6,512 nt of DNA, taken from contig JABMSA010000561.1 in NCBI GenBank assembly GCA_013202185.1, positions 1 to 6,512 of the forward strand, in the 5' to 3' direction. The stretch comes from Planctomycetota bacterium (GTDB lineage Bacteria > Planctomycetota > PUPC01 > JABMSA01). Position numbers and translations under genes: made by a program. Below, piece by piece: positions 6,474-6,512 of the stretch (position 1 is the stretch's first letter; the number at the start of each line of letters is the position of its first letter). A model generated the notes under the pieces. The model worked only from the letters and a program-made list of their open reading frames with translations, was not told the origin of the DNA and did no database searches.

Positions 6474-6512
6474 TAGATGCAATCAAGGCCAAGCGGCTAC
6501 GCGGACGGACGC

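Noticed and set aside
5127..6482. Long minus-strand open frame (451 codons) opposite the sigma factor gene
   Set aside because: It mirrors the sigma gene's codon structure, has Arg/His/Pro-rich low-complexity content and shows no domain.

Overview
The window is GC-rich and densely coding, with strong third-position G/C bias. The best guess at its source is a member of the Planctomycetota, perhaps Phycisphaerae-like. Two features support this: a sigma factor fused to a membrane segment and a carboxypeptidase-regulatory-like domain, and a lone dockerin-type calcium-loop protein. Both are known in that phylum. This assignment rests on gene content, not on a marker gene.

Positions 2-4409 hold a tight plus-strand cluster of four genes. 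First is the 3' part of a large DinG/XPD-type iron-sulfur helicase, cut by the window edge. It is followed by an SIS-CBS-CBS D-arabinose 5-phosphate isomerase of the KdsD/KpsF type, a small Uri-superfamily (DUF123, GIY-YIG-like) putative nuclease, and a macro-domain ADP-ribose-binding protein. The junctions are an 11-bp overlap, a 22-bp gap and a 4-bp ATGA overlap, so the genes are probably co-transcribed. A perfect 14-bp hairpin followed by a T-rich run at 4448-4490 closes the unit. Helicase, nuclease and macro protein all fit nucleic-acid or ADP-ribose metabolism; the isomerase serves Kdo and LPS synthesis.

Positions 4507-5064 hold a convergent minus-strand reading frame ending in a two-loop dockerin module. 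It has no convincing start codon, ribosome-binding site or signal peptide, so it looks like the tail of a larger secreted protein or a decayed gene. The stretch 5065-5243 is a short AT-richer intergenic region. It holds small inverted repeats, a TATAAT box and a strong Shine-Dalgarno sequence.

Positions 5244-6473 encode an ECF-like sigma factor with regions 2 and 4, an Ala/Gly-rich hydrophobic linker, one membrane helix, an acidic linker and the start of a beta-sandwich domain. The frame stops inside that domain. Reading resumes plausibly after a one-base shift at 6470, which suggests a frameshift (mutation or sequence error) and a gene that continues past the window.

No RNA gene, insertion sequence, CRISPR array or phage module was seen. 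The most interesting points are the truncated membrane-tethered sigma factor, the nuclease/macro pair behind the helicase, and the orphan dockerin frame.
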